Both the position numbers and the translations under genes were made by a program. The notes beneath the pieces are model-generated. The model searched no databases. It saw only the letters and a list, made by a program, of their open reading frames with translations, and was not told the origin of the DNA. Below, piece after piece: positions 1 through 6,866 of a stretch of 7,428 nucleotides of DNA. The stretch's first letter is position 1, and every line of letters starts with the position of its first letter. This DNA is from Promethearchaeota archaeon (lineage in GTDB: Archaea > Asgardarchaeota > Lokiarchaeia > Sigynarchaeales > SOKP01), in assembly GCA_019057775.1 (NCBI GenBank), contig JAHLWT010000201.1, forward strand, positions 1 to 7,428, written 5' to 3'.

Positions 1-79
1 AAATACGGATCGGTGAAGTTATATAATTAAGATTATTTAAGTTTAAAGAAAAGATAGGAGCTTATAACTCCCTTTTTTT

Positions 80-182
80 AACCCTGACAGGGTTTATTCG
101 CTCCCACAGTCCTTCGCTCAAACCTGCTCATGAGACATTCCGTTCACTATGTTCACGAAATGGTTTCAACCCTGTCGGGGTT
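80..182. repeat. Short element bounded by inverted AACCCTG repeats
   Basis: Two 15-base near-palindromes face each other: AACCCTGACAGGGTT at 80-94 and AACCCTGTCGGGGTT at 168-182. Each folds on itself, and each matches the reverse complement of the other with one mismatch, so they bound a roughly 103-base module. The interior includes CTCATGAG (127-134) and a repeated GTTCAC. I see no ORF in it. It lies about 50 bases downstream of the last gene of the operon. On the minus strand neither hairpin is followed by a U-run, so a simple intrinsic terminator is not supported. It may be a REP/MITE-like intergenic repeat; this is inference, and copy number elsewhere is unknown. Confidence 0.5.
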
Positions 183-231
183 TTCATTGGCAAGGACCTG
201 TCAGACTCGGCATTCAAAAAAGATATTACAA

Positions 232-2061
232 TTACCTGTGAATAAAGTCCTCCATTAAGACCTGTTGAAAAGCTTTTCCTAACTTAAGATCCGTTTCAGA
301 ACGTACCCCCTCTTTCACAAGGTATTTCTTATAAATATTATCAAATACAAGCCTGAGCGAATCAGAAAGGAACCCAAAACCATTATTATAGGAATAATAG
401 GCAAATGATTTGGAAGAAGCCTCTAACAAGTTCTTACTGAAGGGATAATCCGTATGAATACCCATTTGTCGGAGCAATGTTGTAGGAATATCATGCTGGG
501 ATCCAAACTTAGCTATGACTGTATCTTTTTTAATTAAAGCACCACCAAGCCATAACATGGGTATTTTAAATTTATCGAGACTATAAACAGGGGAATTGCC
601 TGGTAACCTATGCCCATGATCCGCAATAAGGATCATTAGTGTGTTATCCCACCATTCTTCCTTTTGTGCTTTACGGATAAAATCTCCAACACTCTTATCG
701 GTATAATAACAGGAATTCAAGAACTGGCTTTCTTCATCCTCTCCCGTAATAACTGTTTCCATAGGTACTTCAAACGGTTCATGACTGCTTAATGTCATAA
801 GAACACTGAAAAACGGAGTTTCAGCATCAAAGATATCCTGTGCAAACCTATCCAGTAAAATATGATCGTGAACACCCCATTTGGAATTGTAAGTGGATGG
901 GGCAAAATCGACCTTACTGATGATCTTGTCAAAACCCGAAGTGACCAGGTACGATCTCATGTTCGCAAAATCGATACTGCCACCGTAATAAAATGATGTT
1001 GTGTAACCCAAATTTCTTATTTCTCTGACAATATTGGGTAAACCTGCTGTTTTTTTTGGAAACTTAATGATTGAATACGTTGGTTGTGCAGGATATCCGC
1101 TCAGGATTCCAACCAGGCTCTTGTCCGTTCGGTCACCCGTTGCATAAAAATTTTTAAATAAAATTCCTTCCTGTGTCAATTGATTAAATTGAGGTGTAAT
1201 CCCTTCCCTTCCTCCAAGAACTTCAATAATTTTCGAATTGAAACTTTCCAGTATCAGGATAATGACATTAGGCATCCCCTGTCTCAGGACCTGACCGGTT
1301 CGATCCTCGTGATCAAATAATCCGTCATAAAGGATCTCTGCTTCCCTTTTTTCCAGGTACCGGTACGGATTTTCCCTGGGCTGGAAATTAACCAATGAAT
1401 ATCCAAGATTCCAGAACACGTTCAGCGCGGCATGATTCGGAAAAGCCTTTTCATGAAAATAGGCAGAACCTGTATTGATCGGTGCAATACCTAACCCACC
1501 TCTGACAGGTATGATTAAAAAGCCGGTTAAAAATAAAAATACAAAAAGCTGCAACCATTTTCCGGGTTTCAAATGGATAGTTTGGCGGGCTATGTATGTG
1601 AAGTAAACAAATATTGTTGTTGAAAAAATAAGGATTGCCAGAATAATCTGTCGAAAGATGATTAAAATACTCACCGAAGCAAAAGCTTCCTTAGGCTGGT
1701 CGATATATAATAAGGAAGTTGTATCGATCCTGAATCCCCAATGCCGGTATAACTCAAGATCAATTATGAGAACAAAGCTGGCAATCAGAACGATAATTAT
1801 TGTATAAACATTAATAAAGTAAGTAAACCATCTACCTTTAAAGAAGGAACCAAGTGCTGTGATCATTACCGGGAGAAGAAGGACGTAGCCGGTTGCTGAG
1901 AGGTCAAGTTTAAAACCGTGGGAAAAGATCAGGAACCAATCCGTTAATGGAAACCCAGCCGACTGGTTATAAAAAAAGAATAAAAAAATGATTTTACAAA
2001 TAATAAAAAAAAGGAGCCAAAAAAGGGTGTACAAAACAAAAAAAACAAATCTCTGCTTCAT
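232..2061 (-). CDS. LTA-synthase-like membrane phosphoglycerol transferase / sulfatase-fold protein
   Basis: This 609-residue protein has the LtaS/MdoB layout (COG1368 type). About five transmembrane segments fall near residues 5-30, 54-74, 82-102, 130-156 and 169-186, followed by an extracytoplasmic alkaline-phosphatase-superfamily domain from about 264 to 540. Catalytic-site signatures are visible: metal-ligand Glu272 in ILESFNS, the expected nucleophile Thr312 in GDRTDKS, KWGVHD at 394-399, His427 in SSHEPF, Asp481-His482 in IADHGH, and QHDIPTTLL at 522-530. Family members move phosphoglycerol or phosphoethanolamine groups from lipids to polymers, glycans or lipids at the outer face of the membrane. 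Bacteroidota are not known to make lipoteichoic acid, so the substrate here is unknown. It is the last gene of the run, 13 bases after the cysQ-like stop. The start is the first ATG, with no clear Shine-Dalgarno. The fold and active site are clear; the exact reaction is not. Confidence 0.9.
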   Translation of the reverse strand: MKQRFVFFVLYTLFWLLFFIICKIIFLFFFYNQSAGFPLTDWFLIFSHGFKLDLSATGYVLLLPVMITALGSFFKGRWFTYFINVYTIIIVLIASFVLIIDLELYRHWGFRIDTTSLLYIDQPKEAFASVSILIIFRQIILAILIFSTTIFVYFTYIARQTIHLKPGKWLQLFVFLFLTGFLIIPVRGGLGIAPINTGSAYFHEKAFPNHAALNVFWNLGYSLVNFQPRENPYRYLEKREAEILYDGLFDHEDRTGQVLRQGMPNVIILILESFNSKIIEVLGGREGITPQFNQLTQEGILFKNFYATGDRTDKSLVGILSGYPAQPTYSIIKFPKKTAGLPNIVREIRNLGYTTSFYYGGSIDFANMRSYLVTSGFDKIISKVDFAPSTYNSKWGVHDHILLDRFAQDIFDAETPFFSVLMTLSSHEPFEVPMETVITGEDEESQFLNSCYYTDKSVGDFIRKAQKEEWWDNTLMILIADHGHRLPGNSPVYSLDKFKIPMLWLGGALIKKDTVIAKFGSQHDIPTTLLRQMGIHTDYPFSKNLLEASSKSFAYYSYNNGFGFLSDSLRLVFDNIYKKYLVKEGVRSETDLKLGKAFQQVLMEDFIHR

Positions 2062-2074
2062 TGGAAGAGTCGTT

Positions 2075-2899
2075 TTACTGTTCTGATTTTACTATAAACC
2101 ATGGATTCAGGAGGTTTTCTTTATTATACTCCAAAGGAATATCCTTATTATAAACTGTAACACTGCATCCGGCAAACTTTGCAATAGCATGACCGGCTGC
2201 CGTATCCCATTCCATCGTAGGCCCAAGCCTGGGATAAATATATGCCAATCCTTCAGCCACCATACACAATTTAAGTGAGCTCCCTATTGAGACAAATTCA
2301 ACCCTTTCGTATTTCTTCTTCATATCTTCAATTAAGGCCTCTGTTTCAGCATTCATGTGAGACCTGCTGCAAACAATTCTAAAATTCTCTGTTTTTCCTG
2401 TAACCGGTAGTTTTTTCCCTTCATTTAACCATCCATCAATATTATCAGGATATTGGCTTAAAACACCTAAATCCACCTTGTATGACCCGGTATTCTCCAT
2501 ACCAAAATACAGGATTTTCTGCACCGGAACATAAATGACACCCAGTATTGGCTCTTTTTTTCGGATCAGTGCAATATTTACGGTAAATTCTCCATTCCTC
2601 CCGATAAATTCCTTCGTACCATCCAACGGATCTACCAGCCAGAATAGATCCCATTTTTTTCGTTCAATATAAGGTATTTCTTTCCCCTCCTCGCTGAGAA
2701 AAGGCAGGTTGGTATTATCGAGGTTCTTTTTTATGGTTGAGTGGGATAACCGGTCGGCCAGAGTGACAGGAGTATTATCCTTCTTTAGCTGAACATCAAA
2801 AGCGCCGGACTGATATACCTCAAGAATTTTTTGCCCTCCTTTTATTGTTGCAGAAATGGCAACGGGTAGCAAAACCTCGACATGAATCGTTTCCTTCAT
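2075..2899 (-). CDS. cysQ: 3'(2'),5'-bisphosphate nucleotidase CysQ
   Basis: This is a 274-residue member of the inositol-monophosphatase family with CysQ hallmarks. They are LSEEGKE at 68-74 (metal-binding Glu), the signature VDPLDGTKEF at 89-98 (Asp90, Asp93, Thr95), GSSLKLCMVAEG at 206-217, and YPRLGPTMEWDTAAGHA at 222-238 with Asp232 as the third-site metal ligand. The enzyme hydrolyses 3'-phosphoadenosine 5'-phosphate (PAP) to AMP and phosphate in the cytoplasm. This prevents PAP build-up during PAPS-dependent sulfate assimilation or sulfation. Length is slightly above the usual 245-270, owing to the N-terminus and an insertion around 140-170. The ATG start has no clear Shine-Dalgarno and follows the permease stop by 14 bases. 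Position directly after an SLC13 permease supports a sulfur role. Inositol monophosphatase activity is a less likely alternative, because TKEF and YPRxGPT are CysQ-like. Confidence 0.92.
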   Translation of the reverse strand: MKETIHVEVLLPVAISATIKGGQKILEVYQSGAFDVQLKKDNTPVTLADRLSHSTIKKNLDNTNLPFLSEEGKEIPYIERKKWDLFWLVDPLDGTKEFIGRNGEFTVNIALIRKKEPILGVIYVPVQKILYFGMENTGSYKVDLGVLSQYPDNIDGWLNEGKKLPVTGKTENFRIVCSRSHMNAETEALIEDMKKKYERVEFVSIGSSLKLCMVAEGLAYIYPRLGPTMEWDTAAGHAIAKFAGCSVTVYNKDIPLEYNKENLLNPWFIVKSEQ

Positions 2900-2913
2900 A
2901 TAATAATCATTGA

Positions 2914-4692
2914 TCAGAAGTACAAAAGGCTTAAAATCGCAACGGTAACCACCATGTAGATCATAGTTAAAGGAAATCCTACCTTAAAAAAGTCCTTAAA
3001 GGCATATCCGCCCGGACCATATATCATTAGATTGGTCTGGTATCCGATGGGTGTCATAAAGTTAGCGGCAGCAGCATAGGCAACGACCAAAACAAATGGA
3101 ATGGGATTCAAATCGAGTGTTACAGACATGGTAAGCGATATGGGGAAGATAATAGCCACGGCAGCTTTATTGGTAATATAGGCTGCCAGGAACGCTGTAA
3201 TCAGGTAAATACCGAATAATATACCAACCTTTCCCAATGGCAGAAATGCTGCGATAAAACCATTGGCAATAATATACGCCGCTCCCGACTTAATCATTGC
3301 AGTACCCAGTGCCAGTGACATCACAATTATCAATCCCAGATCATAATCAATACCTCTGGGCAGGTCTTTCGGGGTAGTAATGTTTAATACAAGAGATGTC
3401 ATCAGTAATATAATTAATCCCATAAACAGCGAGATTATATTCATAGCCGCAAGGAAAATTGCAAGGAGCAATCCTCCCATAACAATGGCAATTTTGTAGC
3501 CTTCCACCTTTTTAAATTCCTTAACCCTGGAGATAAAATAGAAATCCCTGGTTCCCTGTGACTGGCTGACAAAATCACCTCCGCTATACAACATTAAAAC
3601 ATCGCCTGCTTTCAAAACAACCTCACGCAATTTACTGGTAATTCTTTCTTCATTCCTGTGTATGCCGATTACCGCCGCATCATATCTTGACCTGAAATTA
3701 ATTTCTTTCAAACTTTTATGTATCATTGAAGAATTATGGGATATAACGATCTCAACCACCTCTGTTTGTTTTTTCTTGTGCAGCATACCTACCGAAGGAA
3801 TAGTCAACCCTGAACCCGATTTGGTCAATTCTGCCACAGGAGCAGTATCTCCTGCAAAAACCAGGATGTCGTCCTGGCTAATGATCAAATTATTTGAAAC
3901 CACAAATATTTTACGATTATCCCTCTGAATTTCAACTAAATAAAGTCCTTTCATATTTCTTAATCCCGACTCTTCGATGGTTTTTCCAATCAAATCAGAG
4001 TTCTTTCTCACTTGGGTTTCAATAAGATAAGTCCGGTTATTTTCAGGAGAATCCTCATCCAGTTTCTCTCTTGACGGAAGAAGTTTTTCACCCCAGAAGA
4101 AAAGATAGAGAAATCCTATTATAATCATAGGAATTCCTACATAAACAAAATCAAAGATTCTCAGAGAGCGTAAATCCGGCAGGATTTCCTGATCAACGAC
4201 CAAACCATTAACAATCAGGTTGGTTGATGTTCCAATCAGCGTAGCACAACCCCCCAGAATAGCTGCATAAGAGAGAGGCATCAGGAGTCTGGAAGGAGAA
4301 ATATCGTTTTTCTTGCACCAACTGTTTAAATAAGGCATCATCACTGCAACAAGAGGTGTATTGTTAAGGAATGCCGATAGGACTGAAACAATTATCATCA
4401 TCCTGCCAAGGAATCCCCTGTATCCTTTTACCCCTTGAAAAGCCTTATCGAAGACCAATTCAATAATAGCGGTTCTCCTGATGATATCTCCCATAAGCAG
4501 CAACATGATGATAACTGCTATTTGTTCATTTGCAAAACCGGCCAAAATTTCAGCCGGTGTTAATACACCGAAAAAACCAAGAACAACAATAGCAACAAGG
4601 AAAGTAAATGTAGTACCCAATATCTCCTTATAAAGAGAAACCAGGATAAAAACCAGGACAACGAATACTAGAATTAATTGAAAATTGATCAT
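2914..4692 (-). CDS. SLC13-family permease with two RCK_C (TrkA_C) domains, probable sulfate transporter
   Basis: This 592-residue inner-membrane transporter has the SAC1/SLT-like layout. Hydrophobic segments lie at about 5-20, 28-45, 57-72, 98-120, 135-165 and 181-200. A cytosolic stretch from about 221 to 390 carries two TrkA_C-type domains (roughly 221-290 and 308-380, with VFAGD and LMLYSGGD turns). A second hydrophobic half runs from about 400 to 591. The two halves carry the expected paired motifs: FLNNTPLVAVMMP (108-120) followed by GTSTNLIVNG (154-163), and ITNKAAVAIIFP (506-517) followed by TPIGYQTNLMIYGPGGY (547-563). These Asn-Thr/Asn loops correspond to the cation and substrate sites of the DASS fold. 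Known relatives carry sulfate, dicarboxylates or other dianions; the neighbouring cysQ favours sulfate, by inference. Its ATG lies one base after the HD-gene stop (TAATATG), so translational coupling is likely. Confidence 0.9.
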   Translation of the reverse strand: MINFQLILVFVVLVFILVSLYKEILGTTFTFLVAIVVLGFFGVLTPAEILAGFANEQIAVIIMLLLMGDIIRRTAIIELVFDKAFQGVKGYRGFLGRMMIIVSVLSAFLNNTPLVAVMMPYLNSWCKKNDISPSRLLMPLSYAAILGGCATLIGTSTNLIVNGLVVDQEILPDLRSLRIFDFVYVGIPMIIIGFLYLFFWGEKLLPSREKLDEDSPENNRTYLIETQVRKNSDLIGKTIEESGLRNMKGLYLVEIQRDNRKIFVVSNNLIISQDDILVFAGDTAPVAELTKSGSGLTIPSVGMLHKKKQTEVVEIVISHNSSMIHKSLKEINFRSRYDAAVIGIHRNEERITSKLREVVLKAGDVLMLYSGGDFVSQSQGTRDFYFISRVKEFKKVEGYKIAIVMGGLLLAIFLAAMNIISLFMGLIILLMTSLVLNITTPKDLPRGIDYDLGLIIVMSLALGTAMIKSGAAYIIANGFIAAFLPLGKVGILFGIYLITAFLAAYITNKAAVAIIFPISLTMSVTLDLNPIPFVLVVAYAAAANFMTPIGYQTNLMIYGPGGYAFKDFFKVGFPLTMIYMVVTVAILSLLYF

Positions 4693-4693
4693 A

Positions 4694-5245
4694 TTAAATG
4701 CTCAACCTGCTTTTAAATGGTAGAAAGGTCATAAAATCCGCATGATGGACAATATAAGCTTCAGTACTCCTGTTTACCAAATCTCCTTCCCCTGCATGTG
4801 CAGCAATGATATGGCAAACCTGTGGTGGCACTCCACATTCTTCGGCAAGGGATACTCCAGAGAACGGATGCCTGACGTATTTACCATAGCTTCCCTGAAC
4901 TGCCTTTCCCTCCTTATCCAATTCATATTCGAGCAATTTCCCAACATCAGCAAGAATGGCACCTGATAGTAAGGTATCCATGTCGACCGGCAGTTCATTC
5001 TCAAAGAATTCATTTATTTTTTCTCCGCTTTCTTTTGCAATATGAACTACACAACGTTTATGACTTATAAAACTAACTTTCAGATCCGGTCCGCAAAGTA
5101 AGGTGAATGGAATGTTACAAAGATCATCTGATGTTAAAACACTTTTTTCAAGTGCCAGTTCCCAGGTTTTGGCTGTTTTTTCCCTTAAGTCCCGGTCCTT
5201 AATCCATTCCAATTCAGGCCATAATTGATTTACTTCTTTTCTCAT
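4694..5245 (-). CDS. HD-fold phosphohydrolase-like protein with altered HD motif
   Basis: This is a 183-residue soluble, mostly helical protein. The N-terminal part (1-45) begins WPELEWIKDRDLREKTAKTW, as in small HDIG-type proteins. HD-superfamily landmarks follow: SHKRCVVHIA with His62 and His68, SGAILADVGKLLEYE at 94-108, RHPFSGVSLAEECGVP at 125-140, CHIIAAHAGEGD at 144-155, and IVHHADF at 165-171 with Asp170. The hallmark HDxGK is ADVGK here, so Ala99 replaces the metal-binding His while Asp100 remains. The other His/Asp positions are intact, so the protein may still bind one or two metals with changed geometry. HD proteins hydrolyse phosphoesters of nucleotides or cyclic nucleotides; the substrate here is unknown. 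It is the first gene of the four-gene run, with its stop one base from the permease start. The ATG start has no Shine-Dalgarno. The fold is fairly sure; the function is not. Confidence 0.82.
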   Translation of the reverse strand: MRKEVNQLWPELEWIKDRDLREKTAKTWELALEKSVLTSDDLCNIPFTLLCGPDLKVSFISHKRCVVHIAKESGEKINEFFENELPVDMDTLLSGAILADVGKLLEYELDKEGKAVQGSYGKYVRHPFSGVSLAEECGVPPQVCHIIAAHAGEGDLVNRSTEAYIVHHADFMTFLPFKSRLSI

Positions 5246-5330
5246 ATCAGATAATTGTAAATATTCTAAATGATCAGGTAAATATAAGAATTACTTTTTT
5301 CCCTGTAGCATATTTCAAGTTGCAGGTTGT

Positions 5331-5346
5331 CCCGAAGTCATTCGGG
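5331..5346. repeat. Perfect 6-bp hairpin, CCCGAA/TTCGGG
   Basis: CCCGAA (5331-5336) and TTCGGG (5341-5346) are perfect complements around a four-base GTCA loop. It sits in the leader region of the four-gene operon, about 85 bases upstream of the HD-gene start. Neither side has a T-run, so it is not a typical terminator. CAGGTTG copies flank it on both sides, which suggests repeat-derived filler rather than a dedicated regulatory structure. Confidence 0.45.
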
Positions 5347-5386
5347 CAGGCCTATGTCACAGGTTGAAAGTTACAATTATGATTTG

Positions 5387-5416
5387 CAAATTAACAAAAT
5401 TCAGAAACCGAGACAA
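5387..5416 (-). promoter_or_regulatory. Possible Bacteroidota-type promoter for the HD-SLC13-cysQ operon
   Basis: On the minus strand TTG (5416-5414) is followed after 19 bases by TTAATTTG (5394-5387). The Bacteroidota sigma-ABfr consensus is TTTG/TTG at about -33 and TAnnTTTG at -7, so the -7 box has one mismatch (second position) and the spacing fits. It would start transcription about 135 bases upstream of the HD-gene ATG. In AT-rich DNA such matches occur by chance, so this is only a candidate. Confidence 0.25.
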
Positions 5417-5458
5417 TTTTGTGTGAGGGAATAACCTGCCAGGGTCTTCCTGACCTGC

Positions 5459-5520
5459 CTGCCCGCATGCTGTCGCTGAAGCTTTAGCACAGGCGCCCGT
5501 AATATGCGAAGGCGGGGCAG
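5459..5520. repeat. GC-rich inverted repeat in spacer
   Basis: CTGCCCGC (5459-5466) pairs with GCGGGGCAG (5512-5520) apart from one bulged base. The inner part contains GCTGAAGCTTTAGC (5475-5488), which is self-complementary apart from one G-T pair. The block is strikingly GC-rich relative to its surroundings. It resembles the CCTGCC..GCGAAGGCGGGCAG type of dispersed repeat that I associate with environmental Bacteroidota genomes; that link is from memory and unverified. It lies about 50-110 bases after the dehydrogenase stop and could stabilise that transcript's 3' end. No U-run follows on the minus strand. Confidence 0.5.
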
Positions 5521-5571
5521 TGTTTGGCGAAGGATGGAGAGGTAGATAAAGAAAATCAACCAATTCCCCCA

Positions 5572-6765
5572 TTACAATATACCAATAATCGCATCTGTCA
5601 TTTCCTTAGTCGATGCTGCTCCATTTTTCAAAACATCCTGACTTCCAGGCATTTTCAGCATATCGTACGTACGAACTTTCCCTTCTGCAACCACCTTGGC
5701 TATGGCTTTCCGGATTTTGGATGCAATGTCGTTTTCGTTTAAATAATCCAGCATCATGCACGATGATTCTATCATAGCAATGGGATTGACAATGGATTCA
5801 TCATATTCTGCATATTTAGGTGCCGATCCGTGTGTGGGCTCAAAAAGTGCCACACCATCATATGAGAACTGAGCACTGCAGGCAAATCCAAGTCCACCGA
5901 TCAGGCCGGCAAATCCGTCTGAAACAATATCACCAAACATATTTCCTGCTACAATTACCCCGTAAACTTCAGGATTCTTTGTAAGCCACATCATTTGTGC
6001 ATCGATGTTGGTATTCCATAATTCAATTTCAGGAAATTCTTCTTTTTGAATTTGTTTTGCCAAAACGAACATCATGCCCGATGTTTCCCTGATAACATTG
6101 GGTTTCTCACACAGAGTAACCGATTTATAACCCTGTTTCCGTGCATGGTTAAAAGCAGCCTTCAATATATTCTCAGTAGCCTTTTTTGTAAATATTCGTG
6201 TTGATACGGATATTTCCTCCACGGGGATATCTCCAAAATTCTTTCTAAACTTTGGATGGGTTAATAGTGCTTTATGCACCTGTTCCGGAGGGTTTGACCA
6301 TTCCACCCCACCATAGAGACCTTCCGTATTTTGCCTGAAAATAATTACATCGATCTCCGGTTCCTCCATCGTATCCCCGGTGCTACGCCTGACGAAGTTC
6401 AACGGATTTCCTTTATAGGTTTTACAGGGACGGGTACAGATTTCAAGATTGAAATGCTGACGTAAGCCCACTATCGGACTGGAATAAACCAACCCTTTAT
6501 TCTGTAACGATGGATCTAATTCCGCAGCAGCTTCATCTTTTGGTTTGGAAGTAATCGCCCCGAAAAGTCCGGTTTTATACTGTTCGATCAACCGGATGGT
6601 ACGCTCTGGCAAAGGATTTCCCTCCTTTTTCCAAAATTCCCAGCCAATATCCCCTTCGATATAATCTGCTTCAAAACCAGCTGCATCCAATACCCTGATT
6701 GCTTCCTTTAGTACAACTTTTCCAATACCATCACCCGGAAGCGATACAATTGTTCTTTTTGACAT
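5572..6765 (-). CDS. Isocitrate/isopropylmalate dehydrogenase family, probable isocitrate dehydrogenase
   Basis: This 397-residue protein is a full-length beta-decarboxylating dehydrogenase. Landmarks are PGDGIG at 10-15; the substrate loop YSSPIVGLRQHFNLEICTRP (94-113) with Ser95/96, Arg102 and Arg112; Arg144 in FRQNTEGLYGGVEW with Tyr151; Lys221 in CEKPN; and the metal site Asp255 (NIDAQ) with Asp279 and Asp283 in NMFGDIVSDG. The cofactor loop is EPTHGSAPKYA (309-319). Lys317-Tyr318 follow HGSAP where NADP-dependent isocitrate dehydrogenases have Lys-Tyr, while NAD enzymes usually have Asp-Ile. This favours isocitrate as substrate and perhaps NADP as cofactor, by inference. The reaction would be oxidative decarboxylation of isocitrate to 2-oxoglutarate in the cytoplasm. 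No leucine-biosynthesis gene is nearby, which argues mildly against LeuB; homoisocitrate or another 3-hydroxyacid remains possible. The start is supported by AAGGAA 7 bases upstream. It appears to be its own transcription unit. Confidence 0.85.
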   Translation of the reverse strand: MSKRTIVSLPGDGIGKVVLKEAIRVLDAAGFEADYIEGDIGWEFWKKEGNPLPERTIRLIEQYKTGLFGAITSKPKDEAAAELDPSLQNKGLVYSSPIVGLRQHFNLEICTRPCKTYKGNPLNFVRRSTGDTMEEPEIDVIIFRQNTEGLYGGVEWSNPPEQVHKALLTHPKFRKNFGDIPVEEISVSTRIFTKKATENILKAAFNHARKQGYKSVTLCEKPNVIRETSGMMFVLAKQIQKEEFPEIELWNTNIDAQMMWLTKNPEVYGVIVAGNMFGDIVSDGFAGLIGGLGFACSAQFSYDGVALFEPTHGSAPKYAEYDESIVNPIAMIESSCMMLDYLNENDIASKIRKAIAKVVAEGKVRTYDMLKMPGSQDVLKNGAASTKEMTDAIIGIL

Positions 6766-6772
6766 TTTTTGA

Positions 6773-6778
6773 TTCCTT
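6773..6778 (-). promoter_or_regulatory. Shine-Dalgarno of the dehydrogenase
   Basis: AAGGAA on the minus strand lies 7 bases before the ATG at 6765, separated by TCAAAAA. It is the only clear Shine-Dalgarno among the five genes in the window and supports the chosen start. Confidence 0.6.
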
Positions 6779-6812
6779 ATTTAAACGTAAATTATTAACG
6801 GTAAACTATGAG

Positions 6813-6828
6813 CTAATAAGCTTATTAG
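6813..6828. promoter_or_regulatory. Perfect 16-bp palindrome upstream of the dehydrogenase
   Basis: CTAATAAGCTTATTAG is perfectly self-complementary, with no loop. It ends 47 bases before the dehydrogenase ATG. A loop-less palindrome in this position could be an operator for a dimeric regulator, but AT-rich repeat-like sequence surrounds it (TTAACG occurs on both sides), so it may be only part of intergenic filler. Confidence 0.35.
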
Positions 6829-6840
6829 TTAACGTGAGTT

Positions 6841-6863
6841 CGATATCCGCCAAGCGGATATCG
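6841..6863. repeat. Perfect 10-bp-arm hairpin, CGATATCCGC/GCGGATATCG
   Basis: CGATATCCGC (6841-6850) and GCGGATATCG (6854-6863) are perfect complements around a three-base CAA loop. Only three bases (ATG) separate it from the next hairpin at 6867-6890. On the minus strand it lies about 75 bases upstream of the dehydrogenase start and is not followed by a U-run, so it does not look like a terminator. Confidence 0.7.
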
Positions 6864-6866
6864 ATG

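Larger units (their letters stand above)
5246..5571. other. Spacer between dehydrogenase and HD-gene operon
   Basis: I find no credible gene in these 326 bases; a minus-strand open frame across the GC-rich part has no recognisable protein character and is low-complexity. The stretch holds a possible promoter for the downstream operon, a small perfect hairpin, two CAGGTTG copies (5323-5329 and 5360-5366) and a GC-rich inverted repeat. The half next to the dehydrogenase is clearly richer in G+C than the AT-rich half next to the HD gene. No hairpin followed by a U-run was found downstream of the dehydrogenase, so how its transcript ends is unclear. Confidence 0.6.

Noticed and set aside
57..79. 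GGAG..CTCC stem followed by seven T residues, a possible plus-strand terminator
   Set aside because: The stem is only four pairs with a seven-base loop, and no plus-strand gene is visible upstream within the window.
2445..2654. Minus-strand 69-codon frame inside the cysQ gene
   Set aside because: It is an alternate frame of the region coding for the DPLDGTKEF motif.
3662..3928. Plus-strand 88-codon frame inside the permease gene
   Set aside because: It is antisense to the well-defined RCK_C region and has no recognisable features.
4742..5013. Open frames on both strands inside the HD gene
   Set aside because: They lie wholly inside a gene with clear HD-family signatures and show no motifs or start signals of their own.
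5357..5572. Minus-strand open frame of 71 codons across the GC-rich spacer
   Set aside because: It starts at the stop of the dehydrogenase, runs through a repeat, and has no recognisable protein character.
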